From positions 1 to 29,515 of IMG/VR virus record IMGVR_UViG_3300031669_000174: a stretch of 29,515 bases of DNA; one strand, given 5' to 3'. The DNA comes from a virus. Positions 9,001 through 17,283 of this stretch are shown here, in pieces (position 1 is the stretch's first letter; the number at the start of each line of letters is the position of its first letter). The notes under the pieces were generated by a model. It did no database searches. It was not told where the DNA came from and saw only the letters and a list, made by a program, of their open reading frames with translations. Both the position numbers and the translations under genes were made by a program.

Positions 9001-11011
9001 GACGCGGGGTGGTAAGGTCGGTGCGCTCGGCACCTTTGAGGTCGCCGAGTTTGGTGAAAGCAAGGACTTCAGCGCCGTCCCGACCCTGGAGATCAGCGAC
9101 GCGGGCTGCTCGGACATCTTCATGTTCTGGCGCAGTGAGTCCTCGCGCTGCTTGGCCGCTGCCAGCATTGCCGCGAACCGGCCCCTGTGCTCGTCGTCCA
9201 TCGGTTGGAAGTCCATCTGATGCTCCTGGTGTCGGAAGGCCGCGTCCAATGTCTAACCTGGCGGCGATGTCCTTGGGGGTGATGAGGTCGGGTGTCTTTC
9301 CTGAAGCGCGCTCGGCGAAGTTAATAGCGAAGTTAGTGAAGATCTTGGACGTCGCATCGGCGGTCTTGGCAGCTTCACCACCGGCGTCCAGCAGCTGCTG
9401 CTTAATCTTATCCTGGATTGCCTCACGATCTGGGTGCGGAGTATCAGTTTCTGACATCTTCTGCAGTTGGTCCTTGGCGGCCTGGACATTCTGCACCAAC
9501 CGTTCCGCCTGGGCATCGGCCTCGTTCATCGTCAACCCGCCAGGCGTCAGGCGCACATCCTTGGCCAGACCATCGAAGTGGGGTGTATCCACGGTCGACG
9601 TCAGGAACTTGTCCACCGGCACACGCAGGTCAGTGGCTGTGGCGTTGGCCTCCTCGAAGTTACCGATGCCCATCTCCTGCGCCTTGGCCACAGGGTCCTC
9701 GCCCTGACCCTGCCAGTAGCGGGTGAACTCACGAGCCGGGATGGCAACCTCAGCACCATCTGCCAACTGAGCGAGGTGGTCACGGAATGCCTGAGGGTCC
9801 TCAGCCAGAACCCGAGACCGCTTCATCGTGTCAGCAAGGTCATTCATGTATTGCATATTCTGGTGAGACTTGACGAGACTGTCGCCGATGGCATTCACGG
9901 TATGGACGTTCTCGTATAGGGCGAAGGTGATGAACTGGTTCGACCATCCCTTCCACAGGTTACCGTCCGGCTCGTGCAGCTGGCGCAACGTGTTGTCGAT
10001 GGCAGTCATGCCCATGGACAGAGGCACCGCACGGGCCGTCTGTGTAGCGGCAGTCTTGAGAATACTCTGACCCTCAACGGTAACCGGACCAGGGACCTGC
10101 GTGAACAAGGCCAGGTTGGCCAACCCCGTACCAAGCCCCTCAACGGATGCCTTCCAAAGACTACCCGTCTTCGCCATCACCTCATCGAACTTGGCCTTGT
10201 CAGCGTTGAAGGCGAAGAGTGGTGCTGTGAACTTGCCACCAGCAACCATCGCACCGAGGGTGCCGACCATTCCGGGCACCTGTCCAAGGATGCTCGGCGC
10301 CTTGTAGAGCGGATTGTCGAACAGTTTACCAGTGGCCGGGTCCTTGAGTTGCTGCGGTGCAGATGCCATCTGGCCAGTACTTAGCAACCACTCGATTTTG
10401 TCCGCGGCCGCATGGACGAGAGCACCTGGATCCAACCACCACGGCAGACCACCACGGACCTTGGTAACCTCATCAGGTGAGGGGGTCAAAGATTTAGCAA
10501 ACTCAGTGAACGGACCGAAAAAAGCACGGTTGACGTCACCTATCTTGTCAGTGATGTCGGCCATGATTTCACCGTCACTAGACAGTTTGCTATTATAGAC
10601 CCCACGGTTGATGGCGTCTTGCTTCACAGCCTCGAGTTGCGATGCAGTAAGACCCTTGAAGTCACCGGCCTGAGTTCTTTTATCGAACTGATCCTCAAGG
10701 TCCTTGTAGGTTTCTAGGTCGTCGTGCATCGCGGCTGCGTTGAACGGGTTCGTGGCGATGGCGGTAGTCTTAGGATACTGACGGACGAAGGCGTTAAAAT
10801 CGAAGTTGCTCAACCTAGCCGCGCGGTTGAACCCCTGAGGATCCTGTTGCACCAGATCTGGCGTAACCCCCAATGCGCGTGCCGTCACCTGCTGGGACCT
10901 TGCCTGGGTGGGATCTTGTTGCACCCCGTAGGACAGGCCGGTCTGCAGACCGTTCACCTTCTCCAGGTCCTGTTGACTCTGTGCGAGGAGGTCGTCCAGC
11001 TGGTCAGGCAT
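3032..11011 (-). CDS. Giant polyvalent internal virion/ejection protein (gp16 position), with HExxH metalloprotease motif
   Basis: A 2659-residue protein filling 27% of the window, in the genomic place of T7 gp16. Segments I recognise from large polyvalent phage proteins, with rough positions: an N-terminal region (NPFNAAAMHDD near 92); a hydrophobic region about 230-390; a block at about 415-530 (AEVAIPAREF, LTMNEADA); FYSALDRAV to GVRVEEKIL at about 815-900; a YTLPG / SSHFD..NILAHVR / EVQSDWAQ / VTGQQSADRYN block at about 1000-1200; GLKITPEMKAKIEAG near 1345; HELGH at 1399-1403 (zincin-like HExxH); a long charged alpha-helical region at about 1480-1900; and a conserved C-terminal region (LFNMGTDLNRQK near 2094, GGYFPL near 2182, a hydrophobic segment near 2510). 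Known gp16-type proteins are ejected and help DNA cross the cell envelope. I see no lytic transglycosylase motif. The start ATG overlaps the upstream stop as TGATG. Confidence 0.85.
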   Translation of the reverse strand: MPDQLDDLLAQSQQDLEKVNGLQTGLSYGVQQDPTQARSQQVTARALGVTPDLVQQDPQGFNRAARLSNFDFNAFVRQYPKTTAIATNPFNAAAMHDDLETYKDLEDQFDKRTQAGDFKGLTASQLEAVKQDAINRGVYNSKLSSDGEIMADITDKIGDVNRAFFGPFTEFAKSLTPSPDEVTKVRGGLPWWLDPGALVHAAADKIEWLLSTGQMASAPQQLKDPATGKLFDNPLYKAPSILGQVPGMVGTLGAMVAGGKFTAPLFAFNADKAKFDEVMAKTGSLWKASVEGLGTGLANLALFTQVPGPVTVEGQSILKTAATQTARAVPLSMGMTAIDNTLRQLHEPDGNLWKGWSNQFITFALYENVHTVNAIGDSLVKSHQNMQYMNDLADTMKRSRVLAEDPQAFRDHLAQLADGAEVAIPAREFTRYWQGQGEDPVAKAQEMGIGNFEEANATATDLRVPVDKFLTSTVDTPHFDGLAKDVRLTPGGLTMNEADAQAERLVQNVQAAKDQLQKMSETDTPHPDREAIQDKIKQQLLDAGGEAAKTADATSKIFTNFAINFAERASGKTPDLITPKDIAARLDIGRGLPTPGASDGLPTDGRRAQGPVRGNAGSGQAARGLTAPEHEDVRAARVADLQGRDGAEVLAFTKLGDLKGAERTDLTTPRLGLPATGYVDGDQLGVSVYKDGVHAWVTAQVRDGHLYTGTLDQSSDTGIPGIGTDLLQSLGQLAVERFPELKDGNLYGVAGGKMRGGQLYSEGIERTRNRFTNTIWDGVKVSTPISDLLNTDFNSPIDVKGDGGDPMGRMLYQSGPVFYSALDRAVQDPAIEKLAGRDGTANTEQVRSWLAARQKEGKFKQAEMDAIGVNDYLDLQGKTTGIDELRQFIQEGGVRVEEKILGEGEPMQFLPTQELRNAVLKLEGVGDINVMAPAEAYSQSHPFAIDGDPATLSDVIKFTEAAEDSGFITSRQAANARFAAIDLEAHFFELVSNSNTTDTKYQDYTLPGPKDNYKEVLLTLPVKPLPPGVMGKPESFQSSHFDQQNILAHVRLDERPGPNGERMLFIEEVQSDWAQKGRKEGFKGDVPRNEQIKILQDSGWHVESTPFDWSAPSDDPTNQGFHAQKYLNMPGPRFRTEDEAWLWVLNNEMESKKVPTAPFVTDTKAWTSLAVKRLLRYAVDNGLDQVAFVTGQQSADRYNLAQAVSAIGWSGRTNREGDRTVALQADGGNINMNVDKDGVIKTATRHPDELVGKTLEEVAGKEVSEKILASDPEKHGEIRKDELMTLGGQGMKAFYDKLLPSVVNDVVKKLGGGKLETLKVATDETPKAGGAADTTYTDQLGLKITPEMKAKIEAGQALFQPPTAGNGGERGYLEFQKQDGGKTKFNLGLLNDDKSTPIHELGHFYLEMLHELSGTEGVSYQVKSDYGVIRKWLGAEGDAPLTVDQHEQFARAHETYMREGKAPSEDLRTPFQRFSGWLMKIYKTAEQLHVPMTDEVRGVFDRLYASDQEIEAARKTLGDIPLFTSAKDMGVSEKEFLVYLKAKQDEISTAKERLLTTLAKQHADQQRRDWRENLAEKRVQVADELDKDPAYIALRALTTGATEDGTEVKLSRQAIIDRYGEEKLKELGRGKGYVYTHDGGMDPDAAAVLLGFDSGNDLINAISGLEARGKRIDREANARMLTEHGDLMSDDAALRAKAVDELHSTRREDVLALELRSLNRLKRTADTVSNMRGREVDQQRRADETANQQDRALLNKTSNQQDTTARKAAADEIPPMRSFRIAASAFVDHQPLANTDPNKYLLAQRRLAREAFDLQGKNKYADAAEAKTQEILNHFMYLEAKRARAADDKLEDLTKKLASPRVQGNLGKAGGTYQAQVNTLLQRFGYADADPNAPPRKETLQQWVDAQLADNKEPVIADKLLDEGFKVPHKQMTNADLRDLSDAFKNIKHLAYQEFNVLLDGKRVDYKDLVAELDSSARANNKETPLKLPNSTESAKDKAIRKLQSADSEMVKAEQIINWLDGNDPNGPWHRAIWDPIVKAQNADYDLIIKVNQKLMEAMDQMPKEQQNSMLDTFTVPGVKGDLNRMQIITMLFNMGTDLNRQKLIEGYSDFGFTPATVDAALSNLNHHDTKFVQGAWDTLEMLWPDVAALHKRMTGLDLQKQERVPVTVNFKDGTSETLDGGYFPLVGAPGRSTVAVKQESNATALFDYGGGYTKAITPQSHTKERTGAIYPLSLDYHTTLLSHTSGVVKDLTHRESVILINRLLGNPEVRRSMQETVGEAYYKQLAPWLRNIVNDRASRMPEAASRYTDTMLAARGNLVASVLGFKYSTVIVQLTDTFRVVGPGEYRVPVSTFAGAFMDFLRHPNDVTNQIHALSGEMQHRPENLDRDMRAQWEHLRGDGSLKAEWNRKAFHGLAMIDALISKPAWLGSYRDAISKGNDPDTAARMADRTVRLTLMAGNPKDLLAAQRNPDKAMKLITMFMGDGPAQYGLLRNAVHAGSIPQFTAIAVMMSLANIIGDSLKGQTPQPNEDKRLWAARKAALAWTQPIPIVRDVANAMDAKVFGTGFGGDYRLSPIVSVMQKGINLVDDTVKVASGKEEYPDYFVKAFDELGTLLGIGGTSQAAASAKYLRRVQTGEEHPANAGELIYNTMVGKPRSKR

Positions 11012-12798
11012 CAGTGTCCCCTTTGGGCGGAGGTCGGAAGGCTGGGCGTGGTTGTCAAACTGAGCTTCGGCTTGTAGTTGCCGTTGGCGTCAATGATGCC
11101 CTGCTGCCTTGCGTTATAGTAGAGCTGGTAGAGCAAGGTTGGGTCGAGTCCGCGGTAGTCCTGCGCCTTTCCGCCTGACTGCAGGAACTGTGCCTTGGCT
11201 TTGGTCTCCATGTCTGCGGCAAACTGTGCCGGGATGGTTGCACCACTGCTGCGCAATTCGAACACGCGCTTGGTATCATCACCATACCAGTGTTTATCCG
11301 TGACTACCTTCTGAACAAGCAGGGCGATGAGTTTCTTGGTGTTGTCCAAGGACCATTCCTGGCCAGACGCTTGCTGCGCTTCTTTGAGTTGGGAACGAAT
11401 GCTGGCAACCGCGGTATCCTCATCCGGCGAAAGCTTCGCGGTGTTCTTGATGACACCGGCCTGCTGAAGAGACGTGAGCAGGAGGTCGCTGTCCACATGG
11501 GTCTGCGCAACCTTGGCAGGGGTGGCCCGCATGTGGTTAATTTCGTTCATCGCCTTAAGGGTGTTCTGCAACCCGAGTTCACCCTGTTTCGCCCGCACCT
11601 GGCTGTCGGTCAAACTCAGCACGTTGGGGTCAGTCATCAGTTTCCAGTAGGCAACCCGCTGGGCGGAGATGGTCGCGGGATCGGTAGGGACGGCCCGCTC
11701 GATCTGCTCGCGCTTCATGTAGTCCAGCATCGATGCCTGCATCTTCTGAGGCATTGAGAGGTATGGTTGCGATGTGGTCACGGACCCGATGCTGTGGGTC
11801 TTATTCCAGATCCCGAAACTCGCATCAGAATTGGTAGACACCTGCTGCTCCGTCTGCGCTGAGTGCAGATTCACTCGGTCCTTGAGCTCAGCCTCGGCCA
11901 GCGTCTTCTGCTCGGGCGTAAGACCCCCACTCCTAACCCTGTCCGTCAGGATGCTGTTTGCATCGGCGATCCTGATGGACCCATCGGGGTTGGTAGTCTG
12001 CTTGACCACGTCATCCGCTGCGGCAAGGGCGGCAAGGTTGTCATTACCAGTTTTGGTGACCGATGTCAACCGTTCATAGTCCTGGGCGGTGACAAGGTTC
12101 TTGTTCTTTTCCAAGTAGGCTTGCGCCGTCGGGGCCAATCCCTTCTGAAGAGCGGCCGTGACAGTGGCGCTGACCACGGGAGACGTGAGTTGCGTGACGA
12201 ACGCGGTCTTGGCGTCACCCGTCTTGCCCTGTCGTTCAGCCTCCAGAGCCGCGGCGGTCTCAGTGGTCTGCACGTTGGTGCTGTTGACGATCTCCGTGGA
12301 CGGGTCTAACGCGGCCGCCTGCGCCGAAACCTTGGAGGTTCCGATCACTGTGTCCATGTGGAACACATCAGTCTCGTGGTTGAGATGCGCTTGGGCCTGC
12401 GCTTCGAACTGCGTATAGTGAGGCATGACCTTGGCGGTGAAGAGTCGTTGTGCCCCGCCACTCAGGTCCTTGGACAGTTCGTCTTGCTTGTCCTTCAAGG
12501 CCTGCATGGCCGCCTGGTCGGGGGTCAAACCGGTGTTAGGGTCCGGCTTGAGGGCCGCCTCACCGTGGACCTGACCAAGGTTTCCTAGTGTGGTGTTCTG
12601 AAACTCAAGATACTTGTAGAGGGTATTCTCGGATACCGCGTTGTCAGCACGGAACTGGACCTCTGACATGTCGCGCCCGAGATTAGAAAGTCCCTGACCG
12701 ATTGCCGCACCTGGGTTCGGCGCCTGCACGTTGAGCATCCCGCCAGGGGCACCTTGAGATTGAATCTTGGGCGTATCGTAGACCGGAAGTTGCGGCAT
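11011..12798 (-). CDS. Internal virion protein, gp15-like
   Basis: A 595-residue, mostly alpha-helical, Gln/Ala/Lys-rich soluble protein with no membrane segment or catalytic motif. It lies between the gp14-like and giant gp16-position genes, the place of T7 gp15, which forms part of the ejected core and trans-envelope channel. The N-terminus (PQLPVYDTPKIQSQGAP, then GLSNLGRDMSEVQ) resembles other podovirus proteins in this slot. The assignment rests mainly on synteny and composition. I chose the ATG at 12798, which overlaps the upstream TGA as TGATG; a GTG one codon earlier (12801) is possible. The C-terminal stop overlaps the next ATG in the same way. Confidence 0.7.
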   Translation of the reverse strand: MPQLPVYDTPKIQSQGAPGGMLNVQAPNPGAAIGQGLSNLGRDMSEVQFRADNAVSENTLYKYLEFQNTTLGNLGQVHGEAALKPDPNTGLTPDQAAMQALKDKQDELSKDLSGGAQRLFTAKVMPHYTQFEAQAQAHLNHETDVFHMDTVIGTSKVSAQAAALDPSTEIVNSTNVQTTETAAALEAERQGKTGDAKTAFVTQLTSPVVSATVTAALQKGLAPTAQAYLEKNKNLVTAQDYERLTSVTKTGNDNLAALAAADDVVKQTTNPDGSIRIADANSILTDRVRSGGLTPEQKTLAEAELKDRVNLHSAQTEQQVSTNSDASFGIWNKTHSIGSVTTSQPYLSMPQKMQASMLDYMKREQIERAVPTDPATISAQRVAYWKLMTDPNVLSLTDSQVRAKQGELGLQNTLKAMNEINHMRATPAKVAQTHVDSDLLLTSLQQAGVIKNTAKLSPDEDTAVASIRSQLKEAQQASGQEWSLDNTKKLIALLVQKVVTDKHWYGDDTKRVFELRSSGATIPAQFAADMETKAKAQFLQSGGKAQDYRGLDPTLLYQLYYNARQQGIIDANGNYKPKLSLTTTPSLPTSAQRGH

Positions 12799-13271
12799 CA
12801 CTTCCCCTTCTTACCAGACCCCGTAGACGAGGTATTGTAGGCGGATCCGAACCCGGTGAGGGCCGTGCCAATGGCACCGGTCGTGCCCATCAACGCTGCA
12901 GCATCACCAGCGTAACCAAGACCAGCGGCTTGGTTCTTGTAACCCCACGCTTCACGTAGAGCGTTGGTTCGGAGGGTCAAGGCATCGACAGTCCCCATCT
13001 CATTCGTTTGGTCGATCACCTTGCCGAAACTCTGTGACTCCACCGCTGCACCGCTTGCTCCCGCCGCCGCGGTCTGTGAGGCGACCAACTGTCGCACCTT
13101 CGACTGCTGGATCTGCTCAGCAGAAGATCCTCGCACCAGTGCATCAGATGCCTGGTAGTTGGCGACCATGGCGTTGCGGTTATCGATTGCCTGCTGGGTC
13201 TGACCCTGCTGGTATTGACCGGCGGCACTGATGACCGTGCCTACGGCCATGACGGCAAGTGGGCTACACAT
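12798..13271 (-). CDS. Internal virion protein, T7 gp14-like
   Basis: A 157-residue Ala/Gly/Gln-rich protein. A hydrophobic N-terminal stretch (PLAVMAVGTVISAAGQ) is followed by a helical Gln/Ala/Arg region (QAIDNRNAMVANYQ, SKVRQLVASQTAAAGASGAAV), the usual look of T7 gp14-type core proteins. In T7, gp14 is ejected first and forms a pore in the outer membrane. The real start is the ATG at 13271, which overlaps the gp13-like stop codon (ATGTGTAG). A longer reading frame upstream gives a low-complexity Arg/Ser extension inside gp13 and is not credible. Length is close to, but shorter than, T7 gp14 (196 residues). The C-terminus is Gly/Ser/Lys-rich. Confidence 0.75.
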   Translation of the reverse strand: MCSPLAVMAVGTVISAAGQYQQGQTQQAIDNRNAMVANYQASDALVRGSSAEQIQQSKVRQLVASQTAAAGASGAAVESQSFGKVIDQTNEMGTVDALTLRTNALREAWGYKNQAAGLGYAGDAAALMGTTGAIGTALTGFGSAYNTSSTGSGKKGK

Positions 13272-13734
13272 GGTGGCCCTCCAAGGTGAATGGGTGGAAG
13301 GGGAGATTGAAGGGTCCGTAAGGTATCGTCGGGTGGATCGTGAAGCCGAGCCAACTGAGCCAACGGATGGCACGCGCATTGCGCGCATCGACGTAGTTGA
13401 CCAGGTTCAACCAATCGCCCAGCACAGCCTGTAGACTTGGCCGGCATCGACGGATGAACATCGTTGCATAACGGTCCAGTCGCGTGGTTCCGACCAACCA
13501 TGGGGCACCCAGTCCAGTGGCCGCGGAGATGGGTGTAACCCCGAAGGCACAGATCGGTTCACCGTCCACCACAGCAACGAGGGCGTTGGAGAAGCGATCA
13601 CCCATGTCAAGCGCCTGTTCAGGTGTCATGCGACCCGCTGCCCACAGTTCAGCAATGTCCGCCTCACGGGTATTGATCGCCACGGCCGCAAGCAACTCAG
13701 GGGTAGCGGGGAGGATGTCGATTCTACGCTCCAC
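13264..13734 (-). CDS. gp13-like virion assembly protein (GNAT-like fold)
   Basis: A 156-residue protein of the phage Gp13/DUF2833 type: ADIAELWAAG near the N-terminus, a core VAVVDGEPICAFGV, then GAPWLVGT and a C-terminal DARNARAIRWLSWLGFTI, which resembles the end of a GNAT acetyltransferase fold. In T7, gp13 is needed for proper assembly of the internal core; enzymatic activity is not established for the family. It begins inside the end of the gp12-like gene. The best start is GTG at 13734, about 9 bases after a GGAGG ribosome binding site; TTG at 13737 is an alternative. It ends overlapping the gp14-like start by eight bases. Confidence 0.8.
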   Translation of the reverse strand: MERRIDILPATPELLAAVAINTREADIAELWAAGRMTPEQALDMGDRFSNALVAVVDGEPICAFGVTPISAATGLGAPWLVGTTRLDRYATMFIRRCRPSLQAVLGDWLNLVNYVDARNARAIRWLSWLGFTIHPTIPYGPFNLPFHPFTLEGHHV

Positions 13735-16603
13735 CAAAGGACACCTCCGGGATGATGGCCGAAAGACCGAAGGGTGTAGGACCGGTATGGCGGATCAAGG
13801 TCGTGCCGTTCTTATCCCACGTCGAGTTAATCCGCAGATCCACCAGGTCCGTCATCACGTTGGGCGCGGTGAAGTTGTCCGATACGAACCGCGTCTTCTG
13901 CTTGAGCAGGTGGTTTGCGTCAGGTCCTGCCCAGAAGGTGCGACTCTCATTCACCACCACGCGCAGGGTCGTGACCAACTTCATCTTGTCGCGCATGGTC
14001 TCACCAGGCGTCTGAGGCGCGATAGCCAAGGTCTCTACGTCTGAGTAGAAGGGTAGCCCATACTGCACCACCACAGCAGGTGGTGTCATGGTGATGGTCC
14101 CGTCCCCCGCTACTACCTGCTGGGCATACTCCTCGCCGTCACCCAGTATGTCCAGGGTCTCTCCGATGAGCCATGATGCCACTACCTTAGCCTTTGCCAG
14201 ACCCCAGGTTCCTACGGCCACGTTCCGGTCGGCCGCGGGGATGGTGCGATCGACGGTGCAATGTGCGTTGTAGTTGTCCACGAGGCTGGTAATGGTGCAG
14301 CGAATGGGCAGTCCGTCGGTGGGCGAGATGAGGACAATGACGTCACCTACCGCGGCGAGACTTCCGCTGAATGGCACCGTGACCGCGATGCTACCGGTGA
14401 TGGTAAGACCAAGGTCGACGTTGTCCCAGGTCGTGCCACCAGACAGTGTCATGGTGGAGGACCAGGTGGTGTTGCTGGACCGACGGCCGTCCCAGGTCGT
14501 GCCACAATCCACGAAGAACCCGTCACGGATGTCGGTCACGATGCGAGTGTCGAACCGTTCGATGAACCGCTTGGTCACACCATTGATGACACGACGCACC
14601 ACGGCGTAGAGGACGTCCTCCTGGCCTTCACTCACGCAGCACACTGACTCATAGAAACCTTGGGTGGCATGCCAGTGCCACGCGACTACCTGCTGCTCAC
14701 GTAGGTAGGTCAGGCCAAGCAACACCCCGTCGTCACGCACCATCCATGCGCAATGGAGAGGAGCCCTTTGAAAGGTCCAGTCGACGATGTAGTGACCATC
14801 GATCAGATGCGACCCCTTAGCCGTAAGGTTGTCGCCTGTGTAACTGTCGCTTGCCCACTGGTAAGAGAGGTCATGAACAACTTGGCCCTTGTTCTCCACG
14901 TAGAGGGTTACCATGCCGATGCCGATGGGAGGTAGATCTGAGGCACCGTCGTAACCCTGCAACTTCACACTCACATTCGATGGAGTGAGCACATCAGTCG
15001 CCTGCCCGGTGCCAGTGACCCACACCGATCCGGTGGTCAACACCAGCAACTTACCGATCTGGACCATGGACTTGATCTGGTTGACCTCTGAACTCCCCAT
15101 CGTGAAGACGACCGAATCGGTGTCAAGGATGGGGTTCGTCTCATTGAAGTTGGAATAATCGTTTGTATTGCTGGTCCAGATAGTGTCAGGTGCCAGGGGC
15201 GTGCCGGCAAAGCAAAGACGCTGCTGGTAGTAGGTCACCGCAGACGGATACCCAGGACCACCAATAGATGAATCACCGAACGCGCCGAATGCCCACTTGT
15301 AGGACGCTGAACCAACGGTTCCAACAGGTGGCTTGAAGCTACTCACTTGAAGATGACTTGTGTAGGGCCAGGCAAACAGGATCGTATTCGCGTCCACCAC
15401 AGAGAAACTCGTTGTGTATGGAAGATAAACGCCAAATGCTGTATCGTAGAAGGTTGCCAATGTGGTGCCGTAAAGACCGACCGTAAGACCGTGCGCTACG
15501 GCTGTTCCGAGAGTGTTGCCAGCGACGTCCGCACTACGCGCCGTGATGTTGATGGACCCGGCGAACCCAGCACTTGTGGTGCCGTCGGGCAGACGGCTCA
15601 TCACGTCCGCCGTAGCCGATAACCCACCAACTGCAGTGGCCGTGATTTTAGCCACACCAAACCCATTATGCAGATAAACCCAGTCTACACCACCGTCATT
15701 CCACCGGTCTTCAGTGCCGATCGGGATGTTGGTCCCTGTGGTCCCAGCAGTAAGCGCCTTGTAATAATTACCGTTCGCACGCCGCACATCATTGATCGCC
15801 ACGACCTTACCAGGTTCCCACGCCTGACCGAAATCCTTCTGCTCAAGGTAGAAAAGTTGACCAATCTGAGTCGAGTTGAAGATCGCCTTGTTGGCCGTGA
15901 GTGTCACCGTGCCCACGTTGGCTGAGGACCAAACTGAACTGGTCTTGTCAACGTTCACATCTTGGAATGGACCTGAGTTCAACGTCTGCGGTTGGAAGGT
16001 CCATTTGACGTCAGAGTAGCGACTCAACTGAGACGGTGGTGTCTGCGGTTGCACGAAGGTCATCACATCTGCGGACTGCGTGCGTTTGATGGTGGTCTGT
16101 TGAGGCGCGGTGTAGGACGTCTTCAGCTCAAGAATACCGGTGCCACCGGGTTGAAGCATCGTCAAAGCATACCAGTTGCCCGCGGCCAGGTCCGTGGCAA
16201 AGGTGCCTGAGACATGCGGCACCAAACAGTAGTAGATCACGTTGGCCTGCATGACATAGTCAGCGAGTGCGTAGTTCGTAGCGGTCAACCATGCAGTGGT
16301 AGCCACATTGCTCACCGTCTGCTGGACACCATTACTTACGATGCGCAGATACCCAACGCCAACCTCAACCACATAGGTCTGCTGGTTGTTGAAACTGAAC
16401 GGCATGACCCGCGCCGCACCATCATTCTTGACCTCGCACACGTAGCGCGACCCTGACCGGTTCATGACACCGCCGTAAGGTTTCACGATCGTGTTGTAGC
16501 AGGTCTTGAGGCTGTTCTTATACCACGCCAGATCCACCATCCCGTAGAGGGTCGGCGGCAACTCACCCCCTGACAGGGATGCTTGGATCAGGGACAGACT
16601 CAT
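13724..16603 (-). CDS. Tail nozzle / tail tubular protein B (T7 gp12-like)
   Basis: A 959-residue beta-rich protein. The N-terminus (LSGGELPPTLYGMVDLAWYKNSLKTC, then PYGGVMNRSGSRYV, and VMPFSFNNQQTYVVEVG) is the diagnostic opening of gp12-type nozzle proteins. Further recognisable pieces are PSAVTYYQQRLCFAGTP and DTIWTSNTNDYSNFN around residues 455-480, LVLTTGSVWVTGTG, and VRDDGVLLGLTYLREQQVVAWHWH around 630. Six copies of this protein form the distal podovirus tail tube. It is longer than T7 gp12 (794 residues), with extra beta domains in the middle and C-terminal thirds. It overlaps the gp11-like gene by four bases (ATGA), and its last 14 bases or so overlap the gp13-like gene. Confidence 0.9.
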   Translation of the reverse strand: MSLSLIQASLSGGELPPTLYGMVDLAWYKNSLKTCYNTIVKPYGGVMNRSGSRYVCEVKNDGAARVMPFSFNNQQTYVVEVGVGYLRIVSNGVQQTVSNVATTAWLTATNYALADYVMQANVIYYCLVPHVSGTFATDLAAGNWYALTMLQPGGTGILELKTSYTAPQQTTIKRTQSADVMTFVQPQTPPSQLSRYSDVKWTFQPQTLNSGPFQDVNVDKTSSVWSSANVGTVTLTANKAIFNSTQIGQLFYLEQKDFGQAWEPGKVVAINDVRRANGNYYKALTAGTTGTNIPIGTEDRWNDGGVDWVYLHNGFGVAKITATAVGGLSATADVMSRLPDGTTSAGFAGSINITARSADVAGNTLGTAVAHGLTVGLYGTTLATFYDTAFGVYLPYTTSFSVVDANTILFAWPYTSHLQVSSFKPPVGTVGSASYKWAFGAFGDSSIGGPGYPSAVTYYQQRLCFAGTPLAPDTIWTSNTNDYSNFNETNPILDTDSVVFTMGSSEVNQIKSMVQIGKLLVLTTGSVWVTGTGQATDVLTPSNVSVKLQGYDGASDLPPIGIGMVTLYVENKGQVVHDLSYQWASDSYTGDNLTAKGSHLIDGHYIVDWTFQRAPLHCAWMVRDDGVLLGLTYLREQQVVAWHWHATQGFYESVCCVSEGQEDVLYAVVRRVINGVTKRFIERFDTRIVTDIRDGFFVDCGTTWDGRRSSNTTWSSTMTLSGGTTWDNVDLGLTITGSIAVTVPFSGSLAAVGDVIVLISPTDGLPIRCTITSLVDNYNAHCTVDRTIPAADRNVAVGTWGLAKAKVVASWLIGETLDILGDGEEYAQQVVAGDGTITMTPPAVVVQYGLPFYSDVETLAIAPQTPGETMRDKMKLVTTLRVVVNESRTFWAGPDANHLLKQKTRFVSDNFTAPNVMTDLVDLRINSTWDKNGTTLIRHTGPTPFGLSAIIPEVSFGGA

Positions 16604-17271
16604 CGCAGCACCCCATACTGATCGGTGAGGCCGTCGGGCGGGAGCGGGCCGGTAAGACCACGGATGGCGAGCAACTCGCTCATTGGCTGCACGTCACCCT
16701 GTCCTTCGTTCATCATCTCCGCAGAAGCGATGCTGAGTTCACGGTAGAACCCACCCATGAGGTTGGTGGCCACATCGGGCTTCAAGGACAGAGGTGTGCT
16801 GATCTCAGCACCAAGACGGTAGGCCAGGGCAGACGTGGCCATGGGTCCCCACAGGTTGAGGTCAACAACCCGGGCCGTGTAGACCAACTCAGGCGTCTCC
16901 ATATCCGTGTAGATCTCCCGCGCGGTGCCATCTGTTCCAATCTGGAACGGGATCTTCATGTCTTCGCGCGGGTTGCGAAGCCCAGGGTAGGTGATGTATC
17001 GTGCGTTGAGGCAGTCAGACGGGTAGGCGTAACGGTAATGCCAGTTGGCGGGCGGGGTTCCCTTGTCGGTGAGCAGCAACCGGGTGGTGGCAAAGGTCCA
17101 TGGAGCGGACATCAGCACGTAGTCCAGGATCATGTCATAGAACAGACGGCAGACCATTGCCTCCTTGGTTTGTTCCTTGACATCCTGGACAGTGGCGAAC
17201 GTGTTGTTGGGTGCGTTGAACACACCACACCGCGCCAACGCCATATTGAAGACATCCACCTGTGCCGCCAT
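16600..17271 (-). CDS. Head-tail adaptor / tail tubular protein A (T7 gp11-like)
   Basis: A 223-residue protein with the gp11-type signature: DVFNMALARCGV at the N-terminus, helical KEQTKEAMVCRLFYDMILDYVL, SAPWTFATTR, and a WHYRYAYPSDCLNARYI motif near residue 80, followed by YTARVVDLNLWGPMATSALAYRLGAEIS. These proteins form the dodecameric adaptor ring between portal and nozzle and include the helices that open and close the tail channel. The length is slightly above T7 gp11 (196 residues). The ATG follows a GGAGG ribosome binding site, and the stop overlaps the nozzle gene by four bases. The synteny of adaptor followed by nozzle supports the call. Confidence 0.9.
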   Translation of the reverse strand: MAAQVDVFNMALARCGVFNAPNNTFATVQDVKEQTKEAMVCRLFYDMILDYVLMSAPWTFATTRLLLTDKGTPPANWHYRYAYPSDCLNARYITYPGLRNPREDMKIPFQIGTDGTAREIYTDMETPELVYTARVVDLNLWGPMATSALAYRLGAEISTPLSLKPDVATNLMGGFYRELSIASAEMMNEGQGDVQPMSELLAIRGLTGPLPPDGLTDQYGVLR

Positions 17272-17283
17272 CCGAGCCTCCTG

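Noticed and set aside
3032-11011. Virion RNA polymerase (N4-type) as identity of the giant protein
   Set aside because: No T7/N4-type polymerase motifs were recognised, whereas several polyvalent/gp16-type segments were.
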